64,000 bases of DNA from positions 2,681,501 through 2,745,500 of the forward strand of contig CP102274.1 of the NCBI GenBank assembly GCA_025149285.1. Direction: 5' to 3'. The stretch's first letter is position 1. Every line of letters begins with the position of its first letter. The notes beneath the pieces were generated by a model. It was not told the DNA's origin, ran no database searches, and saw nothing but the letters and a program-made list of their open reading frames with translations. Source of the stretch: Hungatella hathewayi. GTDB lineage: Bacteria; Bacillota; Clostridia; Lachnospirales; Lachnospiraceae. Positions 8,529-17,637 of the stretch are shown in pieces. The position numbers and the translations under genes are program-made.

Positions 8529-10112
8529 ATGAAATTAAGAAAAGTAACAGCATTGATGCTGGCCGCAGCCATGGCGGTATCGGTCTTAAGTGGATGCAGC
8601 TTTAAAACTAAGATGGAAGAAACGGCGGCGGATGCCGGCCAGCCCGGAGCGTCCGGAAAGGAACCGATTACCATTGAATTTATGCTTTTAAACAACCAAA
8701 GCGGTGATGGCGAGAGATTTGTCCTTAAAAAAATCGTTAAGGATAAGTTTAATATTGACTTAAATCTTGTGTTAAATACAAAGGATGCCTATGAGGAGAA
8801 GTTAAACCTTTTAATCGCTTCGAATGAGCTTCCGGACCTGATTTCTCCGGTGTCCGGTGAGATTGGTAAGGATATCGGGCCGAAAGGAGCCCTGGTTGCC
8901 ATTGACGAGCATTTTGATAAGATGCCTAATTTTAAAAAGAAAATCATGGAGGATAAAAATGTTTATGCCTCTGTGGTGGCTGCAGATGGTCATATTTACA
9001 ATATGCCGAGATTTTCGAAGCAGCAGCAGTTTAAAAGTGTGCCATTGCTTCGAACTGACCTTGTGAAGGCAGTAGGCAAAGAAATGCCTAAGAATTTCAA
9101 AGAGCTGATCGACGTGCTGGAAGCGGTTAAGGAGAAATATCCGGACACCATCGGCATGATCAGCAGGAACAAAATGAACTGTCTGTGGTCTTTTGGTATT
9201 CATTACAACACCAACCAATCGGTATTCTATGATAAGAATCAGGATAAGTGGGTGTATGGCCCGTTAAACAGCGGTTTTAAAGAGATGATCGGTGATTTTC
9301 ATGAGATGTGGGCTAAGGGACTGATGGATAAAGAATTTTTCACATCTTCCACGCAGCAGTGGGAAGAGAAGATTTTGAGCAATAAGGGAGTCTTTACATT
9401 AGATTATGCAACACGTGCGCTGACGGAGACAGAGGCTTATAAGAAGCTTCATCCGGAAGATACGGAGTTTCAGTTTCAGCCGATCATGCCACTGGTAACC
9501 GATTCTAACCCGGAACCCACTTTAAACATTGCGGAACAGATTGGAATATGGACGTCTTTTGGGGTATCTTCTGATTCTAAGCACATTGACAGAATTTTAG
9601 AGATGATTGACTGGATGTATTCCGACGAAGCAGCTACCCTGGTTCAGTGGGGAGTGGAAGGCGAGGATTACAACATTGTAGACAACATGAAAAAGTATGT
9701 TCCTTCATTAAAAGCCTCCTATAATCCGGAGGGAACCATCGACCCGGAAACGGAGCTGGGCTTGAACCACAACCGAATCATGAGGATTGAAAATGCAGAC
9801 GGCTTTGAGCCGTATGTGGAAGGCTACAGTGAAATGATAGATGCTTACAAAAAAAATGTCCATCTTTTCGAGAATAACTATAGGATCAACCTTACTTTTA
9901 CCGACGATGAGATGGAGGAAAAGGGCTTTATCGAAACCAACATTAAGACCTACGTTGAGGAGGAGGCTCTCAAATTCATTACAGGCGAAAAACCAATGTC
10001 TGAGTATGAGAACTTCGTATTGTACTTAAATGACAATGGCGGAAAGCGCCTGGAGGAAATCTATGCCGGCGCTTATGCGAGATATAAAGCACTGATCGAA
10101 GAAATAAAATAA
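8529..10112 (+). CDS. Oligosaccharide ABC transporter substrate-binding lipoprotein (LplA/YtcQ-type)
   Basis: A 527-residue extracellular solute-binding protein. The N terminus is a lipoprotein signal with lipobox VLSGC and modified Cys23, so the mature protein is tethered outside the membrane. The body fits the large family 1 binding proteins of LplA/YtcQ type, which bind complex or uronic-acid-containing oligosaccharides. It is the third gene of the importer operon and is closed by a terminator at 10129-10170, so the glycosidases downstream need another promoter or read-through. The actual ligand is unknown; the neighbouring beta-glucuronidase suggests a glucuronic-acid-containing glycan, which is inference. 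Confidence 0.88.
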   Translation: MKLRKVTALMLAAAMAVSVLSGCSFKTKMEETAADAGQPGASGKEPITIEFMLLNNQSGDGERFVLKKIVKDKFNIDLNLVLNTKDAYEEKLNLLIASNELPDLISPVSGEIGKDIGPKGALVAIDEHFDKMPNFKKKIMEDKNVYASVVAADGHIYNMPRFSKQQQFKSVPLLRTDLVKAVGKEMPKNFKELIDVLEAVKEKYPDTIGMISRNKMNCLWSFGIHYNTNQSVFYDKNQDKWVYGPLNSGFKEMIGDFHEMWAKGLMDKEFFTSSTQQWEEKILSNKGVFTLDYATRALTETEAYKKLHPEDTEFQFQPIMPLVTDSNPEPTLNIAEQIGIWTSFGVSSDSKHIDRILEMIDWMYSDEAATLVQWGVEGEDYNIVDNMKKYVPSLKASYNPEGTIDPETELGLNHNRIMRIENADGFEPYVEGYSEMIDAYKKNVHLFENNYRINLTFTDDEMEEKGFIETNIKTYVEEEALKFITGEKPMSEYENFVLYLNDNGGKRLEEIYAGAYARYKALIEEIK

Positions 10113-10128
10113 TTGGTATATTTTAAGT

Positions 10129-10170
10129 GCCACCGGAAAATAATGTCGCGTTTTTCTGGTGGCCTTTTAA
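10129..10170 (+). terminator. Intrinsic terminator after the importer operon
   Basis: GCCACCGGAAAA and TTTTTCTGGTGGC form a 12-base stem with one or two wobble pairs around a TAATGTCGCG loop, followed by CTTTTAA. Confidence 0.8.
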
Positions 10171-10231
10171 TACGAAAGAGAAAGTACATCTTATGGGATT
10201 CTCCTTTAATTATAAGTGGAAGGGATAAAAA

Positions 10232-13200
10232 GTGATGATGAGAAAATGGAAACGCAGTATGGCAGTATCTATGGCAGCGGTGTTGCTGGGATTGGCAGTA
10301 TTACCAGGGACAGCTAATGGTTTCTGTGTGGAGAAGGTACAAAAGGCGAATGACTCGAATGCGGAGAGTACACAGACAGCTACCGGTTCTAATGCGGAGA
10401 ACGTGCAGACAGCTACCGGTTCCAATGCAGAAAACATACAGAAAGCTACTGGCTCAAATGCGATGGCTAGAGTGATTGCCGTGAATCCCTGCTCCAATCC
10501 GGGAAATAGGATGCTGGCAGCGGACGGAGATACGGACACCTTTTGGACTTCCAAGGACAGCCATAAGCAGGAGAACAGGCATTACATAGAATTTATTCTG
10601 GATAGGGAATACACCATTGAAAGAATTGAGATGCATTTGGGACGACTTACTAATGGGAAATGGGGCTTTATCCCTGAAAATCTACGGGTGGAGGCCAGGA
10701 CAGATGGGGAGTACGATGTGGTGCTGGATCAGAATACCGTTACAGAGATGACGTTCCTGACTCTTCCGGAGCCGACTAAGGCAAGTTCATTGCGGCTTTC
10801 CTTTCTCGATTCCAGGTCGAAAGGCTTTAGCGTTCGGGAGGTGGCTTTTTACTTACCAGGACAGCCGGGAGGGCAGACCCAGTATTCGCAGAAGAAGGTT
10901 TACGCAGATTATCATGGGCCAAGATACACCAGGGAGCATGATGGAAATGTGGGCAACTGGGGATTTGTGGGTGAGGCAAAAAACAGCGGTGCTGCTAATA
11001 AGAAAGTGATTAATAACCCAGATGTGATAGGGGAAGATGGAAGACGCAAACTGGCTGCGGCCGCTTATCCCCTGGTGGGAATGCAGTCTCAGATGGACCC
11101 GGACTACCATGAATACCAGATACTTCTAGCAAAAATGGCAAACATTGATGGCTTTTTCGTGGAATGGGGGTTCCCGGGGCACGGCAGTGACAGACAGCTT
11201 GAGATTATGATGGAGACTGCAGATAAATACGGATTTGAGTTGGGAATTAACTGGTGCGACGCCTGGCATATGAAAGACTGGATTACGCTGGTGAAGCCGG
11301 AGGTGGTTACCCGGGAAGAAAAGGTAGCTGAGGCTGTGAATTCTCTGAGCGAAATTTTGGAAAAACTTTATGCTTCAAACTGCGGAGCGCTGTTTGAAGG
11401 GCATCCGTTGGTTTACCTTTTTGGGGGAGGTTTTGATAAAGCGGAAGTTCGAAAAATTGTTGAAGAGGCGGTTATCCCAGGGCAATTTTTAACAGACGTG
11501 CCATGGTATTTCAGGCGGGCGTCTGTATCGGGATCTGTAAACTCCAGTGATCAAGTGAATTATTCCTATGCGGGAACAGACTGGCATACCGTAGTAGATG
11601 GGCCTTACGGCTGGGTTCCGGAGCGGGTACGCAGCGCCCAGGCGGCTGGGTTTAAAGATTTTGATGTCTATGGAACCAGAGAGGATGCAGTCTCTTACCT
11701 GCAAATGCTGAAACGGACATTTATTAACAATCCTGACATTCCGTTGAGAAACAGCGTGGTATCCCCGGGTATGGACAATCGACCTTGCGCTGGCTGGGGC
11801 GATAAGTTTAAATACATGGATCGGGACGAAGGACAGCTTTATCGGGACATGTGGGAATTTAATGTATTAAACAGGGATTATTTAGACGTAGTGTATATTG
11901 CCTCCTGGAACGACTATACTGAGGGACATCAGATTGAACCTACTGTAGAGGATGGCTACCGGGAATTGTTTACCACTCAGGACTTCGCTTACCAGTTTAA
12001 AGGGAAGGGAAGCCAGGATAAAACTGGATTTTCCCTGCCTCTGCGTTTGTTTGAGCTTAGAAAGGAGGCAGAAAAGCTGGAGGCCATGGGAGGAGATGCT
12101 GCTGCCTTAAACGAGCAGTTGGATCAGGCAGGACGGGATATTAGCGAGGGCCGGTATGAAGAGGCAGGTTCTTTACTTAATGAGGTTCAGCGAGTGATTT
12201 CTGCGGAAATAGCTACGGACTCAAATGCCACAATTCTCTGCAACGAAGCCAACGGAAAGCTGGTTCTGACGGAGCAGATCAGGGAAAATGTAGCTTACAG
12301 GAAGACGGTTACTTCCAACTGTTCGAAAGAGGGACTTGCATCAGTAGTCGACGGTGTGTCCGATACAGCGTGGAGTTTTGAGGGAGCTGGAAGCTATATT
12401 GATATCGATATTGGCAGCAACGCAAATCTGGTTGCAGGCGTATTTATGGGGGATATGCCGTTCCGGCTATATTATTGGGAGGAAGAGGTCTTAAAGCAGG
12501 CGGAGGTGGTAAGGGATGCAGGTAATGGTTTCTATCTGCCGAAATCTGTTACGGCTAGCCGGGTTCGTATCCAACTTGAAGCATCCCAGGGCAACGTATA
12601 TGAAATTAAGCTGTACGCCAATTCGGTGCCTGATGTGGAGGTGGTCAGTCCCCAGCCAAACGGGCAAGTGGATTTTACTGCCCCCTGGCAGGTAGAGGTG
12701 GAGGCATCAGACAGGGATGGTTCAATAGTACGCGTGGAAGCATGGTTGGATGGCATTCTTATGACACCGCTGTCCGTCAACCCGACTGATTCCAGATATA
12801 GCCTTCTGCTTCCACCAGCCGAACCCACCCTGCATCAACTTACCGTAAAGGTGGTAGACAATGAGGGGGGATATACTGTAGCCGGACCATTTTCTCTATA
12901 CCCGATTTTGGAAAATATCGCCCTGAATAAGCCAGCTATAGCTAATGTGTCCATGCAGGGTTACGGTCCGGAGTTGGCAGTGGACGGAATTATCTCCTTG
13001 GATTCCAGATGGAGAACACCAGCCAGCTATACGGAGCACTGGCTGGAGATTGATTTGGAAGGAACCTATGAAATCTGCCGGGCAGATTTGTTCATGGGGG
13101 ATCTCTCAGGATATGCTGTCCGGGATTTTAAATTGGAGTACTGGGATGGTTCCGGTTGGAGACAAATTCCGGGAACATCGTTTACCGGAAATACCGTAAA

Positions 13201-13747
13201 GGATATGGTGCTTCGTTTTGACCCTATTATTACTAATAAAGTACGGTTCTACAGCAGTGAGGCCGCTGGGCGGGGTGTTCGTGTTAAGGAGATTATGATA
13301 TACGCGCCTGCGAAAGCCACAGGCACAGAAAACTGCGCATCAATCAATTTTCATGCAAAGTACTTGGAGAATGCGGACTCTGGCGGTGGGGCTGAGAGCC
13401 TGAGCGCAGCAAAGGGCTGTTATTTGACTCTGTCGGATGAAGTGGCGCAGCAGCTCAGTGGGAAATATTACGAAGGAATATTGTCTTTTGAGTATCTGGA
13501 TGACGGGTTTGGGAGTTTTTCCGTATTGGTTTCTGCGGACGGGCAGGCGGAATTTGGCAATTATGAAGAAGCCGCTGTGATAAATAAGACCGGAACCGGC
13601 CAGTGGATGGTTGCAAAAATTAATTTGAAGGGCCCACACATCCGCATGAATCATACGGGAGAAAATGATTCTGATGTTGCGTTGAAAGGTCCAACCAGAA
13701 TCCGTGGCATAAGTCTGGAATTCGTAGTGGCAGAACCAAAACTTTAG
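10232..13747 (+). CDS. Secreted multidomain GH71/GH99-like glycoside hydrolase with discoidin-type modules
   Basis: A 1171-residue exported enzyme. Order of parts: signal peptide (about 1-29); a linker with four 11-residue repeats containing SNA (about 35-80); an F5/8C-like module (about 80-210); a catalytic TIM-barrel-like domain (about 220-600); a helical segment (600-665); a second discoidin-like module (684-799); an Ig-like module (800-892); a third F5/8C module (893-1028); and a C-terminal sandwich-like tail. The catalytic region carries 'IDGFFVEWGF' near 305-314 and 'SWNDYTEGHQIEPT' at 558-571. The latter resembles the SWNDYGESHY motif of GH71 and the SWNEWxEGTQIEP motif of GH99-type enzymes, and its acidic residues are candidate catalytic groups. 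No sortase motif or S-layer domain is seen. Probable role: cleavage of an external polysaccharide. The substrate is unknown and the match to a named family is distant. Confidence 0.75.
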   Translation: MMMRKWKRSMAVSMAAVLLGLAVLPGTANGFCVEKVQKANDSNAESTQTATGSNAENVQTATGSNAENIQKATGSNAMARVIAVNPCSNPGNRMLAADGDTDTFWTSKDSHKQENRHYIEFILDREYTIERIEMHLGRLTNGKWGFIPENLRVEARTDGEYDVVLDQNTVTEMTFLTLPEPTKASSLRLSFLDSRSKGFSVREVAFYLPGQPGGQTQYSQKKVYADYHGPRYTREHDGNVGNWGFVGEAKNSGAANKKVINNPDVIGEDGRRKLAAAAYPLVGMQSQMDPDYHEYQILLAKMANIDGFFVEWGFPGHGSDRQLEIMMETADKYGFELGINWCDAWHMKDWITLVKPEVVTREEKVAEAVNSLSEILEKLYASNCGALFEGHPLVYLFGGGFDKAEVRKIVEEAVIPGQFLTDVPWYFRRASVSGSVNSSDQVNYSYAGTDWHTVVDGPYGWVPERVRSAQAAGFKDFDVYGTREDAVSYLQMLKRTFINNPDIPLRNSVVSPGMDNRPCAGWGDKFKYMDRDEGQLYRDMWEFNVLNRDYLDVVYIASWNDYTEGHQIEPTVEDGYRELFTTQDFAYQFKGKGSQDKTGFSLPLRLFELRKEAEKLEAMGGDAAALNEQLDQAGRDISEGRYEEAGSLLNEVQRVISAEIATDSNATILCNEANGKLVLTEQIRENVAYRKTVTSNCSKEGLASVVDGVSDTAWSFEGAGSYIDIDIGSNANLVAGVFMGDMPFRLYYWEEEVLKQAEVVRDAGNGFYLPKSVTASRVRIQLEASQGNVYEIKLYANSVPDVEVVSPQPNGQVDFTAPWQVEVEASDRDGSIVRVEAWLDGILMTPLSVNPTDSRYSLLLPPAEPTLHQLTVKVVDNEGGYTVAGPFSLYPILENIALNKPAIANVSMQGYGPELAVDGIISLDSRWRTPASYTEHWLEIDLEGTYEICRADLFMGDLSGYAVRDFKLEYWDGSGWRQIPGTSFTGNTVKDMVLRFDPIITNKVRFYSSEAAGRGVRVKEIMIYAPAKATGTENCASINFHAKYLENADSGGGAESLSAAKGCYLTLSDEVAQQLSGKYYEGILSFEYLDDGFGSFSVLVSADGQAEFGNYEEAAVINKTGTGQWMVAKINLKGPHIRMNHTGENDSDVALKGPTRIRGISLEFVVAEPKL
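10335..10470 (+). repeat. Four 33-bp tandem repeats encoding an SNA linker
   Basis: Four imperfect 33-base units in the glycosidase gene each encode an 11-residue unit with an A-(T/N)-(G/D)-S-N-A core (A-T-G-S-N-A in three of the four). The middle two units differ at only a few bases. The motif recurs once more near residue 667 as ATDSNA, again at a domain junction, so it appears to be this protein's interdomain linker. Confidence 0.75.
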
Positions 13748-13755
13748 GAGGGAAA

Positions 13756-15453
13756 ATGGAGAAAAAAATATATGCAGATTACCATGGACCAAGGTGCACG
13801 AGGGAATGTGACGGGGAAGTGGCGCAGTGGAAATACTATGGAACCGCGAAAAAAAGCAGGGCAGCGCAGACATATGCTAATCACAACGCAGACTTTATTG
13901 GACCGGATGGCCTTCACGATCTGGCAGCCCGCTGTTATCCTCTGGTGGGAATGCAGTCCCAGCGGGACCCTATTTATATTGAGTACCAGATTCTGACGGC
14001 GAAGGCGGCACACATCGACGGTTTTTTTGTGGAGTGGGGGTTCCGGGAGCATAAAAGCAACCAAGAGTTGCTGATGATGCTTAAAATGGCAGAGAAATAC
14101 GATTTTGAAGTCGGTATTAACTGGTGTGATGCCTGGCATTTTTACCCGTGGATTGAAGAGTTCCATAAAGATGCGGTGACGAGAGAGAGAAAGGTAGAAT
14201 TGTTTAAAGAAAATGTACAATACCTGCTGGACACTCTGTACTCGACCTCTTACGGAGCAACTGTGGACGGTCATCCTATAATCCTGATATTCGGGGGTGG
14301 CCCTACGTTGGAGGAATTCTCTGATATCAGAAACTGTTCCTACCGCCTGCCGGAGGGCGTAAAGCAGCCATGCTTTATCGTTCGGGCCCCCATTAACGGA
14401 ACTGTTGGTGAAGATGGTAAGGTGAATTATTATCTTGAAGAAAACGGGTGGCCTGAGGTTATGGATGGTATGTTTGGCTGGATTCCCACGAGGGTCAGGG
14501 AGGGGTTGGCTGACGACGGATTCAAAAGCTGGGACCGGTACGCTGTTTTGCAGGATTCCAGGGATTATTTAGATGCGTTGTATAAAGCATTCGGGGAAAA
14601 AGGCTGCAGGGTTAGGATCGGAAGCGTAAATCCTGAGATGGATAACCGTGCCTGTGCTTCATGGAACAAGCATGACTTATCCCATATACCCAGAGAGAGA
14701 GGAAAAACCTATGAGGGTATGTGGGAGTCCCTGGTTGATAACAGCAGCCAGGTGGATGTAGCCTATATTGTATCCTGGAATGATTATACGGAAAGCCATC
14801 AGGTGGAGCCTACTCTGCAGGAGGGCTATCGGGAACTGCTCACTACCCGTAAGTATGGGGCCAGATGGAAGGGGCTTGCAGAGGAGTCTTCCGCTGGCTG
14901 GGAGACGGAAGTCCTTTCGCTCCCGCTCCACCTGTTTCAGGTTCGGAAACAGGTGGAGTTTTACCGAAAGACCGGCTTTCAGACAGAGCCTTATGATAAA
15001 GCACTGGATGACATCGCAGGCTGCCTGTCAAATGGCAGATACGGAGAAGCAAAGCTGAATCTGCTGGGTGTGGAGGAACTGATAAGCAGTCTTGGGGATA
15101 TGCTCCGCAGTTGGGAGGTGGAGCTGACCCAGGAAAACGGCGGCCTTAGCTTAAACGCCGATCAGCTGACTATCTGCTGTGGAAAAACCCTGGAAGAGAT
15201 GGAACGATACTATTTCAGAGCATGTCTGTCCTTTGAATATCTGGATGACGACGAAGAATCGTTTCAGATCCTCCATGGGAGACAGGAGCTTTGCGACGGG
15301 AAAAAAGATGGAAGCGGGCTTTATAAGCAGGTAAGGATTCGCCTGTTTAAAGAATCTCTGCATGGCATTGTGCAGGAAAGGGAGCTTACCATCCTGGGCA
15401 ATATGGAGATACGAAATGTTAAATTATTAATAAAGCTTTATTCACCTGTTTAA
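13756..15453 (+). CDS. Intracellular GH71/GH99-like glycoside hydrolase paralogue
   Basis: A 565-residue protein without a signal peptide, closely related to the catalytic part of the preceding secreted enzyme. Both share a 'YADYHGPR.TRE.DG' start, 'YPLVGMQSQ.DP.Y.EYQIL', 'IDGFFVEWGF', 'GINWCDAWH' and 'SWNDYTE.HQ.EPT' (here near 340-353). The C-terminal 110 residues also match the tail of the large protein around 'LSFEYLDD'. It starts nine bases after the secreted gene with a GGAGGG ribosome binding site. Likely role: further cleavage of imported oligosaccharides in the cytoplasm after uptake by the neighbouring ABC importer. The family assignment rests on motifs only, and the linkage it cleaves cannot be predicted. 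Confidence 0.75.
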   Translation: MEKKIYADYHGPRCTRECDGEVAQWKYYGTAKKSRAAQTYANHNADFIGPDGLHDLAARCYPLVGMQSQRDPIYIEYQILTAKAAHIDGFFVEWGFREHKSNQELLMMLKMAEKYDFEVGINWCDAWHFYPWIEEFHKDAVTRERKVELFKENVQYLLDTLYSTSYGATVDGHPIILIFGGGPTLEEFSDIRNCSYRLPEGVKQPCFIVRAPINGTVGEDGKVNYYLEENGWPEVMDGMFGWIPTRVREGLADDGFKSWDRYAVLQDSRDYLDALYKAFGEKGCRVRIGSVNPEMDNRACASWNKHDLSHIPRERGKTYEGMWESLVDNSSQVDVAYIVSWNDYTESHQVEPTLQEGYRELLTTRKYGARWKGLAEESSAGWETEVLSLPLHLFQVRKQVEFYRKTGFQTEPYDKALDDIAGCLSNGRYGEAKLNLLGVEELISSLGDMLRSWEVELTQENGGLSLNADQLTICCGKTLEEMERYYFRACLSFEYLDDDEESFQILHGRQELCDGKKDGSGLYKQVRIRLFKESLHGIVQERELTILGNMEIRNVKLLIKLYSPV

Positions 15454-15502
15454 AATATAAAACAGGGTCTAAGTATATTTTATATATGAAAAAGGAGTAA
15501 AA

Positions 15503-17299
15503 ATGCTGTATCCATATGAAAGCAGAAGCAGGGAAGTGAAAGATATAAGCGGCGTCTGGCGTTTTAAATTAGACAGAGACGGCGTGGGAATGAAAGAGAG
15601 ATGGTATGAAAAGAAACTGGAAGGCTCAATCCCCATGCCAGTGCCTGCCAGCTACAACGATATCACTCAGGAGGCTGATGTCCGCGATTACGTAGGTGAG
15701 GTGTGGTACGAAAAGACTGTAACCATTCCCCAGAGCTGGAAAGGCAGGCGGATTGTGCTCCGATTTGGCAGCGTGACTCATTTTGGCAGGGTGTGGCTGA
15801 ATGGAGATTTCCTGATGGTACATAAAGGCGGCTATCTGCCGTTTGAAGCGGAAATCAACCCGGAGCCGGGAACCGAGGCCAGGATTACTGTAATGGTAAG
15901 CAATGTGCTGGACTACCAGACATTACCGCCGGGGGAAGTAGAGATTTTGGACGATCCATATAAATACGAAAGGCCAATAAAGGTACAGCGGTATTTCCAC
16001 GACTTTTTTAACTATGCGGGAATCCACCGCCCGGTGAAGCTTTATACCACGCCTCAGTGCTATATCAGGGATATAACCGTGAACACAGATATAGATGGGG
16101 AAACGGGAGTTATTCGATACCAGGCCAGGGGAAACGAGGCCGGTCGGTTGTTTGTGGAGGTCTTTGATTCAAACGGCCAGTCAGTGGGCCGGGCGGAGGG
16201 GGAGGCCGGTGAGATTCATATCGGACAGGCAGAACTGTGGGAGCCCCTTAAGCCATACCTTTATCAGCTGAATGTTTACCTGGAGCCAGAAGACGGGAGG
16301 GAAGCAGATATCTATTCCATGAAGGTGGGAATACGGACTGTGAAGGTAGCAGGAAAGCAGTTCCTCATCAACGGAAAGCCTTTTTATTTTAAGGGCTTTG
16401 GGAAGCATGAGGACATGGACATAAAGGGCAAGGGGTTGGATCTGGCCATGTGTGTTAAGGATTTTAATCTGATGAAATGGATCAATGCCAATTCTCTGCG
16501 CACCTCTCACTACCCTTATGCGGAGGAAATCCTTGATTTGGCTGATGAGTACGGTTTTGTGGTAATAGATGAATCGCCGGCAGTGGGCATGACATTTTTT
16601 AACGAGGATAAAAAGGTATTTGTGGAGGAGCGGGTTAATAGAGATACTTTAAAACATCATATCGAGGTGATGGAGGAATTGGTTGCCAGGGATAAAAACC
16701 ATCCCTGTGTTGTGATGTGGAGCGTCGCTAATGAGCCTTCCTCCTGGGAGTCGGGGGCTGTTCCCTATTTTGAGAGCGTAATTGGGGCTGTAAGGCGGGC
16801 CGATCCTGGAAGGCCGATAACTATGGTAAGCTATGCCTTTCCATACGGGCCGCGCATTGACAGGGTGGCTTCTATGCTGGATGTGGTCTGCATTAACAAA
16901 TATTACTCCTGGTATGAGGATTCAGGTATGCTTGATGTGATCGATTACCAAGTTAAAAAGGAATTGGACCTGTGGCATAAAGTATTTGAAAAACCATTGA
17001 TTATGACAGAATACGGAGCAGATTCTATTGCGGGCTTTCATTCCTGTCCGCCTGTGATGTTCACGGAAGAATATCAAATTGAGATGGTGAAACGGTTTAA
17101 CCAAGCGTTTGACAGACTGGACTTTGTCATTGGCGAGCATTTGTGGGCGTTTAGCGACTTTGCTACCAAACAGGGAACTACCAGGGTGATCGGCAACAGA
17201 AAGGGAGTTTTTACCAGGGAGCGGAACCCTAAGAGTATTGCTTTTCTGTTGAGAGACAGATGGAAGAAGGATTTTACGACAAAAACTTTGGATTTGTAA
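15503..17299 (+). CDS. uidA: Beta-glucuronidase (GH2)
   Basis: A 598-residue GH2 enzyme that would release glucuronic acid from beta-glucuronides in the cytoplasm. The N terminus 'MLYPYESRSREVKDISGVWRF' mirrors the E. coli enzyme. It has a jelly-roll domain (1-180), an Ig-like domain (180-275) and a TIM barrel (275-598). The acid/base Glu is in 'SVANEPS' near 411 and the nucleophile in 'MTEYGAD' near 502. Asn565 and Lys567 (NRK) form the NxK motif that recognises the carboxylate of glucuronic acid, which separates it from beta-galactosidases. The segment after 'ESPAVG' is several residues shorter than in E. coli, so the active-site loop 1 looks reduced. No signal peptide is present. It is the last gene of the glycan locus. 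Confidence 0.93.
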   Translation: MLYPYESRSREVKDISGVWRFKLDRDGVGMKERWYEKKLEGSIPMPVPASYNDITQEADVRDYVGEVWYEKTVTIPQSWKGRRIVLRFGSVTHFGRVWLNGDFLMVHKGGYLPFEAEINPEPGTEARITVMVSNVLDYQTLPPGEVEILDDPYKYERPIKVQRYFHDFFNYAGIHRPVKLYTTPQCYIRDITVNTDIDGETGVIRYQARGNEAGRLFVEVFDSNGQSVGRAEGEAGEIHIGQAELWEPLKPYLYQLNVYLEPEDGREADIYSMKVGIRTVKVAGKQFLINGKPFYFKGFGKHEDMDIKGKGLDLAMCVKDFNLMKWINANSLRTSHYPYAEEILDLADEYGFVVIDESPAVGMTFFNEDKKVFVEERVNRDTLKHHIEVMEELVARDKNHPCVVMWSVANEPSSWESGAVPYFESVIGAVRRADPGRPITMVSYAFPYGPRIDRVASMLDVVCINKYYSWYEDSGMLDVIDYQVKKELDLWHKVFEKPLIMTEYGADSIAGFHSCPPVMFTEEYQIEMVKRFNQAFDRLDFVIGEHLWAFSDFATKQGTTRVIGNRKGVFTRERNPKSIAFLLRDRWKKDFTTKTLDL

Positions 17300-17544
17300 A
17301 AGAATTTAATCGATTGGTATAATCATTAAACGTATTCATTCATGCTGCTTGTAATTGCGTGTATGAAGAAATCATTAGTTAGATAAATTCCGGAAACAGA
17401 CAACCGGGGTCTGTTTCCGGTAGAACGGGGAGCAGTTGGGGGAATTTTAAAGATTTAATTCAGAACTAAATCTTGAGGCGTCAGCTGTTTGTTTGAACGT
17501 TTGTCTCTCTTAATCCTGCGCTTATTTTGGGCAAAATTTCCTTA

Positions 17545-17561
17545 TTGAGAATTATTTTCAA
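17545..17561 (+). promoter_or_regulatory. Fur box upstream of the feo promoter
   Basis: TTGAGAATTATTTTCAA is a near-palindromic 7-1-7 site of the Fur type (consensus TGATAATnATTATCA). It ends nine bases before the -35 element of the feo promoter. Confidence 0.7.
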
Positions 17562-17569
17562 AAAAGTAC

Positions 17570-17598
17570 TTGATTTTTTATTTGAATTAGCATATACT
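17570..17598 (+). promoter_or_regulatory. Sigma-A-type promoter of the feo operon
   Basis: TTGATT at 17570-17575 and TATACT at 17593-17598 are separated by the ideal 17 bases and lie between the two Fur-box-like sites. Transcription would start near 17605, just upstream of the second site. Confidence 0.7.
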
Positions 17599-17620
17599 AA
17601 CTACTGACAAGAAAATGAAA

Positions 17621-17637
17621 TTGAGAATAGTTTTCAA
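17621..17637 (+). promoter_or_regulatory. Second Fur box, downstream of the feo promoter
   Basis: TTGAGAATAGTTTTCAA differs from the upstream site at two of 17 bases. It lies just after the expected transcription start, where bound Fur would block RNA polymerase. Confidence 0.7.

Noticed and set aside
17390..17420. Terminator after the beta-glucuronidase
   Set aside because: The 12-base stem is perfect, but no T tract follows and the bases after it are GC-rich; I list it only as an inverted repeat.
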